Positions 10,205-19,747 of a DNA stretch of 29,965 nt are shown here, piece after piece. This stretch comes from Saccoglossus kowalevskii (taxonomy: Eukaryota; Hemichordata; Enteropneusta; Harrimaniidae). The stretch covers positions 166,609 to 196,573 of the forward strand of contig NW_003135843.1 of the NCBI RefSeq assembly GCF_000003605.2. The letters are read 5' to 3'. Both the position numbers and the translations under genes were made by a program. A model generated the notes under the pieces. It had not been told where the DNA came from, searched no databases, and saw only the letters and a program-made list of their open reading frames with translations. Every line of letters starts with the position of its first letter. The first letter of the stretch is position 1.

Positions 10205-10445
10205 TGAAAACTAAGCAAGGATCACCCAAGATACATATATATCCCAAGTTCCAAAGAAGAAGTCAAAAATATAATTTTTTAACCAAAAATATTCATCAAA
10301 ACTAGAGAATTAAAGATACCATCATGAAATGAACAAATCTAAGAAGTCCACCCGATGTATTAACTGAAATTATCAAAGCAATCAGACTAGCGGTTTTCAG
10401 AAAGAAACTGATGATGTAAAAAGTTGATGAGGACGAAGACAAACA
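10205..10445 (+). mobile_element. Pearl-like element, type A, copy 2 (3' hairpin lost)
   Basis: It shares with 4150-4320 the run ACCAAAAATATTCA, then ACTAGAGAATTAAA, CATCATGAAATGAACAAATC, a CCACCCGA segment, ATCAAAGCAATCAGACT, GCGGTTTTCAGAAAGAA and GTAAAAAGTTGATGAGGACGA. A partial upstream core (CACCCAAGATAC... GAAGAAGTCAAAAAT) precedes it, so at least two cores were present. The copy then degrades through GACAAACAAACAAG with no hairpin. The 120-codon minus-strand frame over this copy is not a gene. Confidence 0.55.
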
Positions 10446-11104
10446 AACAAGAAAATCAATAAGATAAATAACTTTGCTTGACAGTGAAAAAGTTGTGAAT
10501 GTAGCAGTAGTAGCTTGGAGCATGTTGAAGAAGATGAATGGACCACCACTGGAATACTTCATATCATCATATATACAACTATTAATTAAAATTCCTTTGT
10601 GAAACAAGCCTACCACATGTGCTCTTGCTAATATAAACGGACATTCAGTTGGTGACCAAAGCACAGTTGTAAACCATCAGAGATTTGGTTGAGAGTAAAA
10701 GCAATAATTTGTTTTGTTTCGTTTCATTTTTCCAAAATGTTGTCCAACTCTTTCTCATCATTGAGTCCATTCTTCCAAACAGCAAGTCATTGAAAAAGCA
10801 GACGGGATGGTGTGATAAAATTAAACATTATTCTAGACAGAACTAACAAATTACTTTTCAAGAATACAGGTACATGTATATTCTTTCTCCAATACTCTTT
10901 CAATTTTTTGGATGCCATGTTTTTACTCGGAAAATGTAGGTGCAGCAAGTTGTACATTTGTATGCATTTTTTTGTTATGATTTCATTGTTAATATTAAAT
11001 CGTAAGGGCTTAAAATATCAAATTGGCTATAGGTCAGTAAACACAAACTTACTTTTGCATTGAACAAGTACATGTATATATGCTATATTAGACTTACTGA
11101 ATTC
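10446..11104. other. Non-coding stretch
   Basis: No feature is supported beyond TACATGTA octamers at 10871 and 11069. The 83-codon plus-strand frame at 10812-11063 has no recognisable domain and is AT-driven. Confidence 0.5.
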
Positions 11105-11310
11105 AAATACCTATACAGATCTTGGTGTGGTCTTAGATCCAGTGTAGACAGGTCTACTATAATGCAGCCTGAGAGAGCTGCTATTTTTTGTTTCAACATG
11201 TATTAAAATACGAATACAGCTTCTGGTACAGTCTCAGATCCAGTGTGGACAGGTCTATGAGCACACAGAAGGTGAAGGCTGAGATTATTTTTTTTTTTCA
11301 ACATGGTGAA
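11105..11310 (+). repeat. Two-unit tandem duplication (~101-105 bp)
   Basis: AAATAC-(N2)-ATACAG, then a GGT-(N3)-GTCT block, AGATCCAGTGT, GACAGGTCTA and TTTCAACATG occur in the same order from 11105 and from 11206. The first half is offset by exactly 101 bp, and a longer T-run adds a few bases. The copies have diverged noticeably, so this is an old duplication. No open frame spans it. Confidence 0.8.
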
Positions 11311-11340
11311 TACTTTTTAAAAATATTATTCATTTACAGG

Positions 11341-11376
11341 TACAGGAAGTATTAAGTACAGGAAGTATTAAGTACA
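11341..11376 (+). repeat. 16-bp tandem repeat
   Basis: TACAGGAAGTATTAAG is present twice with no mismatch, followed by TACA of a third unit. Perfect identity suggests recent slippage. Confidence 0.95.
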
Positions 11377-12829
11377 TACAGAGAATAATATTGACTATTC
11401 GGATAAAGGTTATCATCATTTTAACTTCTACTTATTGCCGAGTACGGGTAATTATTACTGAAGGGATCATCTTGTCAGTCTTGGCTAAATCCAATCATAT
11501 GTCTTAAATTTGTATTTCTTTGCTAGTGTGCATGTTTCCATGGCAATAAGGCATACAGCGAATATACTACATCCTTGAGCTGTTCTCATCATGAATCGCT
11601 GTTTTAAAAAAAATATATATTATATCAATAATTTTCTTATTTGATTTTATGAACATAATCAAGACATGTAATTATTTGATTCAAAATTAACAAAGTATAG
11701 ACAATTTGGATGAATTATAGTATTAAAATTAAAATCATTTGAAAATAAATGTGTCAGTGTCTCATACATAATTTTTTATAATATAAGACTCGGGAAAAAA
11801 AATGACTTTGCCTTGTGTGGATGACTTACATTTTGAAATATTAAATAGAAAGAAAACCGCGAGCATAGGTTTATGTGTAATCCACTTTTAGGTAAATTTC
11901 AAACACTATTTAAAATGTATTAAAAGAAACGGGCATCCAACACTCTTAAACATTTGGATAACAATCAACAACAAAAAAACACTTATTTCAATTTTAACTA
12001 GTACAAAAACTGGAATTATGTGAAATTTGTTTTGCCATAATTAATCAAATGGTATACCCATCCGTAATAAATAGTTTACATGACATTAATTATAAAAGTT
12101 ATAAGGCCAGACAAAACAAATTCCTTGTTTATTACTTTTTTTTTTTATTTGCACCAAAATATCACTAGACTGTTGGTAACGCCATCATATTCTCGCAAAC
12201 TGCAATGACAGTGCATCACACACAAAAAATCAGCTGAACACAATTTTTTAATTTGTCTAACCTAACAATGCAAAAACATGGATACACATGTTATTCTAAT
12301 GCATCCCATAATATTTCCTCTTGGGGATTAATTCATCAAGAGTACGTTGTCATAAAGCCAGGAAAATGTGAAACCAATCAATATATTGTAGATTTGACAA
12401 CGTAGTGTACGTCACAGTCGTCTAAAAAAAAAATAATTAATTTCGTCACTACTGCATATCCTGATATTGAAAACAAAGTTTCACAAATTATAAAGAAACC
12501 AACAGATGAATGAGGAGATGTTGTTCAATTCCGTTCCAATGATGAATGATTTTTTTTAGATGCATAACTTCTACTGACTGGAAACAGTATATCATTTTCT
12601 TGTTTGATTTGAACACGTAAAAAATGGATTTTGACTGTTGAAAGTCATTTTAATGCACAACATTCTCGATATGACGCAACCAGAATAGTCAATCCTGACA
12701 TGACGTGGACACGCACGCAGCAGAAATTAGATATGGAATTTTTATTTTTTTGAAGTTATCGTCAAATTTCACTCAACCTTATGCCAAATAAACACAAATT
12801 CTGTGTTCAGTAAAAGTACTGCTACTCCA
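11377..12829. other. Long AT-rich non-coding stretch
   Basis: No gene is seen. An RFX X-box-like palindrome, GTTTCCATGGCAAT, lies at 11534-11547. A CpG-containing patch around 12665-12725 (ATATGACGCAACC, TGACATGACGTGGACACGC) includes two CRE-like half sites. Confidence 0.5.
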
Positions 12830-12991
12830 TACTGTAAATTACTTTAATTTCACCTGAAATTTATTTTCACTCTTTTTACTGAAGAAATGGATCATTGAAT
12901 ATTAAAATAATCAGCAAAAAAACAAAACGGACCAAATTAAATATCTCTTTTGCGAAATTTATTACTAGTTGAAGTATAATATTTTACAGTA
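12830..12991. mobile_element. MITE-like repeat, family 2, copy 2
   Basis: It is bounded by TACTGTAAAT on the left and ATTTTACAGTA on the right, so the inverted ends match over about 10 bp. The interior (TTTCACCTGAAATTTATTTTC, CAGCAAAAAAAC) is diverged from the other copies. At about 160 bp it is a short non-autonomous element. Confidence 0.5.
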
Positions 12992-13642
12992 GAAAGCAGG
13001 AAATGAAATGACAACATTGGTGTAATGATCAGAGCTGATTTGCATATAAATAAATTTTAGAATCATTAGCATAAAATAAACTTTTTAATAATTTTCCATA
13101 AGCATGGTTTGACAGGTTTAGTAAAAACACAGAATTTAATTTATTTGGCGCAATAGGTAGCAATCAACTATATAGTAGTTGTGTTCATCCCATGACTAAT
13201 TTGCATGCATGCTGCCATGCTAATTTCTCTCCCATGATTAAGTTGACTGAAATTAATTACAGATGAGAAAATTTTAGCTCCCCTCATCACTACTCTAAGC
13301 TCTTCTGTATAGGATAGAGGATAATAGAAACACACACACAGTTCATTCAACATTTAATCCCCCTCTGAACGAAAGCCCCCCCCCCCTCCAAACACAAGTT
13401 TAAAAGTAGCAAAAATTAACTAAAATCACTTTCGATTCCCTCCCTGCTAAAGAAAAAGATTAATTTGCTTGTACGCATGTTATAATAATCCATGGCATCC
13501 CATTTAAAGAATGCATGCGAGTTCAGTACTTAAACTAGAACATATCTAATTTACATATACATGTAATTATAATCAACGAAAGATGAAAATCTCTGTCTGT
13601 CTAACCTTATGAGAACCCATCATATTTTGAAGTCATTTTTTA

Positions 13643-13657
13643 AGAAATTTCTAGAAA
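13643..13657. promoter_or_regulatory. Perfect three-box heat-shock element
   Basis: AGAAATTTCTAGAAA reads as nGAAn-nTTCn-nGAAn, the canonical trimeric HSF1 binding site. No promoter or gene start is recognisable beside it, so activity cannot be inferred from sequence. Chance is possible in AT-rich DNA. Confidence 0.45.
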
Positions 13658-14114
13658 TTATCCAAGATATTAATTTATTAAATGTAATCGGGTTCTTTTT
13701 AACATTAATGGATTGATTGCTACAGTGATTCTAAGCACACAGGGAACTGTTTACTAAGCATAAATAAGTAACAGACATCATTACAGATGACAGTAATTTA
13801 GATGTCTATACATCCGTTATTTCTATACATCAACAAATTAGTTTAGTGAAATGTTAGAACTTCATATGTTTGCAAGCTGACAGCTGGGTAATATTTTGAC
13901 AATAGCTCGGAACATATCCAGACTTCCACTGAGATATTTAAATAAGACATTACTTGTATAACTTAAAGTAAATATTATTTAATATGAGGATCACTTTGTC
14001 TAATGCGATGTTGAAGTTATATTCACTGCACCACAAGATACATCAATAAAAAGCAAGGTATAAATAAACCAAAATATTATTCAAAACAATATTTAATAAT
14101 AAACTCATCTGCAT

Positions 14115-14321
14115 ATGCAAATATGTTTAGCTAAATACAAATCATAATTATATTTCTGTGAAAGTACTCAGAGGTGAAGGACAGTGTCACATTTTGCTTT
14201 CACAGACGTTTTAATCCTTTTAGTAACATTTTGTCACGTTTCACAAAATAAACCAGAATCATTATTTTATTTTTCATTTATAATAATCAAGACCTGTAAC
14301 CTAATGCAAATTTATGCAAAT
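14115..14321. promoter_or_regulatory. Cluster of three ATGCAAAT octamers
   Basis: Exact POU/Oct octamers occur at 14115, 14304 and 14314. The last two lie in a tandem ATGCAAATTT arrangement 10 bp apart, one helical turn. Two more lie upstream in the opposite orientation, at 13038 and 13199. The family fact is that POU factors bind ATGCAAAT. Whether this is an enhancer is inference. Confidence 0.35.
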
Positions 14322-14823
14322 TTATGCCCATTTAGTATAAAATTCATGTAGAAACTGTAGAAAACATAAAATTGTCTAAAATCTTGTACCAATCAATATT
14401 TTTGGCAGGAAAATTATAGTATCTGAAAGGTTATAACATTTTTTCTTCATCTTCAATAAGCACTAGAGTGGATGTTATCCCGTCATGTACATGTACACCA
14501 GGGAATAAACTGTTGATGATTTAATAAGGCCATAAATAATTGTGAAAATCTAATTGACAGTTAGAAAGTGAGGGTGAATAAACTGTAAACACAGAAATAC
14601 ATCTAACCTACGAGCTGATTGAAAATTTCTATGCGTACAAGGGCTGTTCAGTGTCTACATCCTAACTCACAAATCTCTGATCCACTCAATGAGCCTGAAT
14701 TTAAATTAAGCGTACAGTATCAGACTATTCTATATTGACTATTAGGACAGCCAAGTGATTTTTTTTTTCATCAGCTAAGTTTTTACAAGCCCTGTTCACA
14801 GATACACACATTAAACTGCACAC

Positions 14824-14923
14824 CTTATTAAATATGCGTGCCATGTCTCAGCCATCATAACTAAACAGACAGTGGTTAACGACGCAAACAGCGACAGGAA
14901 ACCAGGCCAGTGCCCTGCACATC
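14824..14923 (-). CDS. Candidate 100-nt exon in a GC-rich island (strand uncertain)
   Basis: A sudden GC-rich patch (about 14870-14935) is open in several frames. On the minus strand a pyrimidine-rich acceptor (TTTTTTGATTGCCCCCTCAAG) precedes an open 100-nt segment that ends at AAG|GTGTGC. The frame gives 32 residues, including a hydrophobic run (GFLSLFASLTTVCLVMM) that could be part of a membrane helix. On the plus strand the same patch is open as ...TATGNQASALHILEGAIKKV..., which is equally protein-like, and runs on to a stop near 15023. I cannot choose between them, and neither is recognised. It may be a real exon or a conserved or repeat-derived patch. The acceptor string above is counted from the minus strand. 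Confidence 0.2.
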
Positions 14924-15655
14924 CTTGAGGGGGCAATCAAAAAAGTGACATTGTTCTGCATGTCTATTGTACTCAAACAAAGCAGTATAAGACTAGTACT
15001 TGACAAAACGAAATCCTACTGAATGTATATTTACAACGCACAAAATACTTCTCATAAAGTAACCAAAACAACCTGATTGAGAACATTAACACAGTTGATC
15101 AGATCCTTGAAGATGATGGTTGATTTTATCAATTTTTAATGTCCAAATACATACACCATATTTGCTCTATTAATAGTGCATGTTCTTACTTAAATGAGTC
15201 ATGTTTTTAAATTCTGTATAGAGTAATGGCATTTTTTGTTTTTTTATGCATTTCATGAATATTCATGAGCTTATGTGAGTGACATCTACACGAATATTCA
15301 ATAGCTAGTGCGCAGGGTTCACATATATATTCTCGAGTCAATAGAAACCACTACACAGATCAACATTTTGGATTTTGGAACCTTTAAGTGTCTGTCACCA
15401 ATCACTTATAATTTATGAATATTAATGATGTATAATGGCTACTAAAAGTAAGACACACTTCTCTGCACTTTTTTAAATAATTAATGTTACTATTATTGTA
15501 CATTTCAATATTGCTAGGTTCTAATAATAGCGTTGTTCTAATAATGAAGAAGAAAAAACGAGACTCACTTAAAATATGCATTTACAGAATTTCAATCACT
15601 CTACTATTAAATTAGAATTAATGATGGTCAGATAATGACAAATTTGAACAAATTC
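14924..15655. other. Non-coding stretch with AT-rich dyads
   Basis: A 14-bp perfect palindrome, CATGAATATTCATG, occurs near 15255, with related GAATATTCA and TGAATATTAATGA motifs near 15293 and 15416. No gene is supported apart from the plus-strand extension noted for the 14.8-14.9 kb island. Confidence 0.5.
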
Positions 15656-15917
15656 ATTTTTCCATCACAATTATGGTGCGAAATTTTGAAGAATTTTTCT
15701 AGAATTATTTTGTTGATTTTAGAACAGATGGACATGATTTCAAATATGCCTGATTAAAATTATTTGAAAGTCTAGAACAAATTTTGTGAAAAAAATAACA
15801 TAATTTGACTTTTAAATTTGATACTTTAATGATTATACGTCAGAGAAATGACATATTATCATAACTTCGAATTCCAGAATTTTTCCCATCACAATTTTGG
15901 TGGTGGGGAAAATTCTG
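15656..15917. repeat. Two related inverted-repeat motifs (CATCACAATT-GGTG), one a strong hairpin
   Basis: CAGAATTTTTCCCATCAC (15875-15892) and GTGGTGGGGAAAATTCTG (15900-15917) form 18-nt arms with 16 pairs and a 7-nt loop. A weaker relative, TTTTTCCATCACAATTATGG followed by TGCGAAA, is at about 15656-15685. The sequence downstream of each (TTTTGTTGATTTTAGA and TTTGTTAATTTTGGA) is also alike and resembles 23.93 kb. This is probably a degenerate tandem pair of a transposon-derived repeat. Confidence 0.55.
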
Positions 15918-16687
15918 TGAAAAAAAAAAAACTATGAGTAACTATAAGTTTTAATTTATTTGTTAATTTTGGACTAAAGAAATACAATTTCTCACTGACT
16001 GGAAGTCTTGATGAAATATTTTGCAAACAAGTCATTGTCAATGACACGTCCCAGTTCCGTTCATATTTGAGTGACATATACATTCAAAGCAGATCATGAC
16101 CGAAATCCGAAATGCACCTGCATATGTACAACAGATTGTACTAAATCTGAACAAAATCCATCCATCCATGCATGACTGAGATCCGGCTCCAGAATTGTGA
16201 AAATACGTGATTTTGATGCATTTTCGGTCTTAAAGCGGCCGCCATTTGGTTATAGTTAATGAGATCATGAAACAAATGCACATACATATTTGTGACATGA
16301 TGTACCTTGTGTGTGTGAAGTTTGAACTCGATCAATCCAGGCATGTCTCAGATACGGATCCAGAACTGAATTCTTTAAAACAAAATGGCCGCCAGTCGGC
16401 TATTTCAAACCCGATCCAAAAAGAAAAATGACTAGCATCAAGGTCCTATTATGTTTAATGTATGTATCGAATTTGAACAAAATCCGTCCATGCATAACTG
16501 AGATCCGGGTCCGGAATGGTGAAAATGTGCGATTTTGATCATTTTGGCCTTAAAATGACCGCTATTCGGCGATCGTTAATCGGATCATGAAAAAAATGCA
16601 TGTGTATATGTCCCATATAATGTGTGATGTATGAGTGAAGTTTGAACTTAATCGGTCCATGCATGTTCGAGATACAGGTGATCAGGT

Positions 16688-16688
16688 A

Positions 16689-16732
<44 letters not shown>

Positions 16733-16733
16733 C
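16688..16733. repeat. (ACGC)n microsatellite inside the type B element
   Basis: About 46 bp of perfect ACGC tetranucleotide repeats lie between the last core and the terminal hairpin. They generate the Cys-Val-Arg-Ala and Thr-His-Ala-Arg runs in short frames on the two strands. In pearl elements the microsatellite occupies this same position. Confidence 0.97.
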
Positions 16734-16748
16734 ATAGGGCTCAACATA

Positions 16749-16783
16749 AGTCCCCGTTTTCGGACTACGTCCGAACGGGGACT
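16749..16783. repeat. Terminal hairpin of the type B element
   Basis: AGTCCCCGTT (16749-16758) pairs with AACGGGGACT (16774-16783). Inside it CGGAC (16761-16765) pairs with GTCCG (16769-16773), with a 2-nt bulge and a TAC loop. The next bases make CTAA, as at the type A end. This is the second most stable structure in the window by eye. Confidence 0.9.
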
Positions 16784-17152
16784 AAATACAGAAAAAAATA
16801 CTGATGTTTTTGTGAAAAGTAACTAAAATTGATTATTGTAAAGTAACATAATTTTACTTGAAATTTATATTGCTTAAAGGATGAATCAGTGCAAATACCT
16901 TTTTGTTTTCTCTATTTTACATTCAACTCAATCAGTGAAAATAAATTCATACAAAACAGCTAAAATGTTGTTTTTTTCAGCGAAAACTCATTGCAGTTAA
17001 AATTAAGTATATTACAGTTCTAGACACTAACTTGAATGTCAGTCAAGAATGATGTACATTGTAGTTCCATTAGTCTGACATTTACATTTATAGCCAGCCA
17101 GCCATCAAACATCCTAAGTACATCAATATTCAGAGATGATTGTTAAGAATTG

Positions 17153-17195
17153 CAAGACACGTCCATTAACACATTCCAAGACACAATCATTAACG
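17153..17195 (+). repeat. 24-bp direct tandem duplication
   Basis: CAAGACAC-(N3)-CATTAAC occurs at 17153 and again at 17177. It is imperfect, with a period of 24 bp. The frame covering it is not considered coding. Confidence 0.65.
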
Positions 17196-17309
17196 ATGAA
17201 TATCACGTATATATTGAATTTTTTTTATCATATTATCAGTAATAGACATAAAACAACATATGATAATAATATCACTATGATTAATAACTACGCATACAAT
17301 ATAATCCAT

Positions 17310-17525
17310 ATATTGTAAAACCATTTATTTTCACTGACATTTAATTTTACTATTTTGATGTTTTGAGCATATTCACTGTCTTTTAATTTCACGAATTTGT
17401 GAAGGAAACAATGAGTTTTATTGCTATTTTACATGTTCATGTAGATTTAATTTAGCGGATTTTACTTATCAGCAAAAATAGGAAAATTAAAAACCAGTGA
17501 ATAAAATAATACATTCACAGTACTA
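17310..17525. mobile_element. MITE-like repeat, family 2, copy 3
   Basis: It starts TATTGTAAAACCATTTATTT and ends CATTCACAGTA, the family's inverted ends with some decay. The interior matches 4838-5012 over TTTTGATGTTTTGAGCA, TTTTAATTTCACGAA and TATTTTACATGTTCATG. It is about 40 bp longer than copy 1 because of an added AT-rich segment near the right end. Confidence 0.55.
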
Positions 17526-17801
17526 TTACATCGGATATTATTCAGTGTTAGGGGCTCAATGTAATGGGCATCCAGGACCTATAACATGCATTTTTTTCAT
17601 AATCCATTAATCTACTGATAAGTAAACTGGAAACTCATTAAATGCTAATTGATTTAAGACAATAATTATATAGAATTCTTTAGTTATTTGATTTTTATAT
17701 TATCATCATTATACTCTTACAAATGACCCTAGAATACTAACATACACGTATCATAGCAATGATTACTTTTCTAAAGTAGTTAAGTTTGTTTCTCTTTTTA
17801 A

Positions 17802-17852
17802 ATCGTCTTCGATGTCCTCTTCGTTGTCATCGTCATTGTCATCATCATCATT
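17802..17852. repeat. Degenerate TCG/TCA trinucleotide tract
   Basis: A run of TC(G/A/T)-type trinucleotides reads, on the minus strand, as an acidic Asp/Glu-rich stretch inside a ~50-codon frame that ends LTTLEK-stop near 17770. This may be the acidic tail of a coding exon, but simple-sequence decay explains it as well. There is no polypyrimidine tract or clear acceptor upstream on the minus strand. Confidence 0.5.
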
Positions 17853-18760
17853 AATGTTTTTAGCACTATGGGTGGCTGAATTGTTTTTTTTTTTAATTTT
17901 GTGAAAATTTAATGTGGCTCAAGACAAAAACATGTGAAAGTGAACAATTGGATAGATAAATAGATGTGAGAGCTGGGTAGCTATACACCACTTTAATGTT
18001 AGCTTCAGGAAATACAACAAATAAATTGATTTTTTTTTCTCACCAAACACACTTACAAAGATTTAACCCTTGTTTCTACAAGCTTTATACATATAAGAAT
18101 TATCGTTAAGTGAATTTGCAATCTACTTACAACAGTACGGCTTGTTAATGAGCGTAAACACTACAGCAGGCATATAATGTGGGTTTGTATTGAGTAAAAG
18201 CAAACAGGATCATCATCTCCTGGGGAAAATGTCACATTTAATATCCTTAGAAAGGGAGGAACGAGCAAAACATCAAGCATTAGCCGAGAATCAACTTAAA
18301 TTTATTAGCATTTCAACTACGTATCCGTAGCGTATTTGCATCTTTAATAGAAAAACATGTGAGCAAAACAATACACCGCAAGTTGTGCCATCTTGTTACG
18401 AAGCGCTTCTACGATTGATGCAAATGAGTGTAATTATATATACCAATAATCCCACAATATTTTGCTCAATGTTTGTTTATAACATAAATTTCTTATCTGA
18501 ACTGATGAACTAAATGTAGCTGACTATTAGTCTATCCCCTTTACAATAGTTTTTTGATGGCCAACAAATTCTTTTGATAAGCAAATAACATTATGCTAAA
18601 ATATGCAAAAGACAAATATGCTAATGTTTGCACACAAAAAAACAATTATGCTGATTATATGTAGATTAAACCTATTTTTTCATTTTAGCTAATTTTACGG
18701 GTCAAGACAAAGTATGAAATTGAAATTAAAAAAAACTGTGAATAATTAATGTGTTTACAG

Positions 18761-18892
18761 TATTTTGGGTTGAGGAGAACACTGGAATATTCCGACTTGT
18801 CGTACATGCCAGATGGTCAGCCGCTGTCGACACCATCACCACTCTCCAATAGTTCAATTCTCTCAATTGACTGCACAACACTCTCTACTTGA
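18761..18892 (+). CDS. Candidate C-terminal exon in a GC-rich island (strand uncertain)
   Basis: After GTGTTTACAG a 43-codon frame is open to TGA. It holds LEYSDLSYMPDGQPLSTPSP followed by a Ser/Leu/Thr-rich end, the composition of a disordered C-terminus. The island (about 18781-18860) is clearly more GC- and CpG-rich than its flanks. On the minus strand the region 18817-18901, after TCACTTCAG, is also open and ends SIERIELLESGDGVDSG-stop, which is just as protein-like. Against the plus reading, its acceptor coincides with a TTTACAGTA sequence typical of family-2 MITE ends. I do not recognise either product. Confidence 0.22.
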   Translation, partial: YFGLRRTLEYSDLSYMPDGQPLSTPSPLSNSSILSIDCTTLST

Positions 18893-19082
18893 AATGATAA
18901 CCTGAAGTGAAACCTGAAGTAAAGTTTGGTTGACTTTTCATCACCTAGCAAAATAGTATTTATGGTTACCTGTACTTAATTTGTATTACTTTTTAACAAT
19001 AAGCTTTAGAGATCATTAACATTTCCCACATACTATTTAGTCAACTGAAATGTACTGAGGCACATGACTTGGATCACCAAGA

Positions 19083-19109
19083 GATATCCAGGATACATGT
19101 CTGGATATC
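19083..19109. repeat. Perfect 9-bp hairpin
   Basis: GATATCCAG (19083-19091) and CTGGATATC (19101-19109) are exact inverted arms with a 9-nt loop. Function is unknown. Confidence 0.8.
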
Positions 19110-19176
19110 GTATGTGTTAAATAAACCAGCAGGGTTCCATTAAAACACCAAAGAAACCTTCTGCACATAGAGCCTC

Positions 19177-19223
19177 TTAGGTTAACAAAGCTAATTTATT
19201 ATTAGGTATATTTGCTAACCTAA
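19177..19223. repeat. 13-bp inverted repeat with 21-nt spacer
   Basis: TTAGGTTAACAAA (19177-19189) mirrors TTTGCTAACCTAA (19211-19223) with one mismatch. It could be a tiny foldback element or the folded remnant of a larger one. Confidence 0.75.
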
Positions 19224-19288
19224 AGGTTATTTACCAAGTTAGAAATGAAAGCTTAAATTCAACATAATGTATTATCTTTCTGTTGCAG

Positions 19289-19474
19289 GAATGTTTTCAT
19301 ACTTATATTTTGGTTGATACAATAATAAATGGAATGGATATGTTGCAAAAAGATGAAAACGCCAAATTCCAACATTTACTAATCAGAAAAAAATCAAATG
19401 AGTACCGGTACATATTACCGAACCACAAACATGTCAATTTATTTCTATTCATTAAGGTCTTATTTGTTTTATAA
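19289..19474 (+). CDS. Candidate exon on the plus strand after a strong acceptor
   Basis: TTATCTTTCTGTTGCAG is an excellent 3' splice site, and the frame after it is open in phase 0 for about 60 codons. It includes MDMLQKDENAKFQHLLIRKK, a charged helical-looking stretch, before turning AT-rich. A possible donor (AAG|GTCTTA) lies near 19456. The product is not recognised. Strong acceptors also occur by chance in T-rich introns, so this is tentative. Confidence 0.2.
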   Translation, partial: ECFHTYILVDTIINGMDMLQKDENAKFQHLLIRKKSNEYRYILPNHKHVNLFLFIKVLFVL

Positions 19475-19636
19475 TTTTTGTTAATTTTTTAATCCATATG
19501 ATACTGAGTGAAAATTACAAATTGTAATTCTCCTGAAACTGGTGTAAAATTCATTTTCAATCATCTCCCCCAATTTACACTCCAATTTGTATATTCTAAC
19601 CATAACCTCATTTGCACTGCATGACAGGTTGCTTAC

Positions 19637-19747
19637 CAAGTTCAAATAGTCAGTCAACACCTCACAATTAATAACTATATTAAGCCAAGAGGTACTTAAA
19701 TTTAGTACAGCCAGGTGTGGGGGAAATCCATTGACTGCATTGGTCAT
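19637..19747 (-). CDS. Candidate 111-nt phase-0 exon on the minus strand
   Basis: On the minus strand, TATTTTTAACCTACTTCAG is followed by ATG and an open 37-codon segment that ends at TTG|GTAAGC, so both boundaries fit consensus splice sites and the length is a multiple of three. Part of the peptide is LNLSTSWLNIVINCEVLTDY. The frame stays open past the donor to a stop at 19481 (88 codons in all), which is long for this AT-rich DNA. I know no matching family. It could be an internal exon or a decayed transposon-protein fragment. Confidence 0.28.

Larger units (their letters stand above)
16090..16783 (+). mobile_element. Pearl-like element, type B (tandem cores, ACGC microsatellite, hairpin)
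   Basis: Four half-units begin at TGAAC motifs near 16147, 16322, 16473 and 16642, with spacings of about 175, 151 and 169. Each carries (A/T)ATC-N-(A/G)TCCATGCATG, a (C/T)GAGAT(C/A)CGG-TCC block and, in most, a (T/C)GGCCGCCA-like block followed by GATCATGAAA and ATGCA. The longer period is about 326 bp. The last core runs into (ACGC)n and then a 35-nt hairpin that ends CTAA. Core, tetranucleotide microsatellite and palindromic 3' end is the layout described for bivalve pearl elements and Helentron-associated non-autonomous elements. The element codes for nothing; frames inside are by-products. The 5' limit is approximate. Confidence 0.7.

Noticed and set aside
10302-10664. 120-codon minus-strand ORF, the longest in the window
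   Set aside because: It runs antisense through a type A pearl-like element. Its LRFVHFMM peptide also appears in the short frame at 4154-4336, which is antisense to the other copy. The frame therefore comes from the repeat.
16539-16826. Cys-Val-Arg and Thr-His-Ala repeat proteins on both strands
   Set aside because: They are translations of the (ACGC)n microsatellite.
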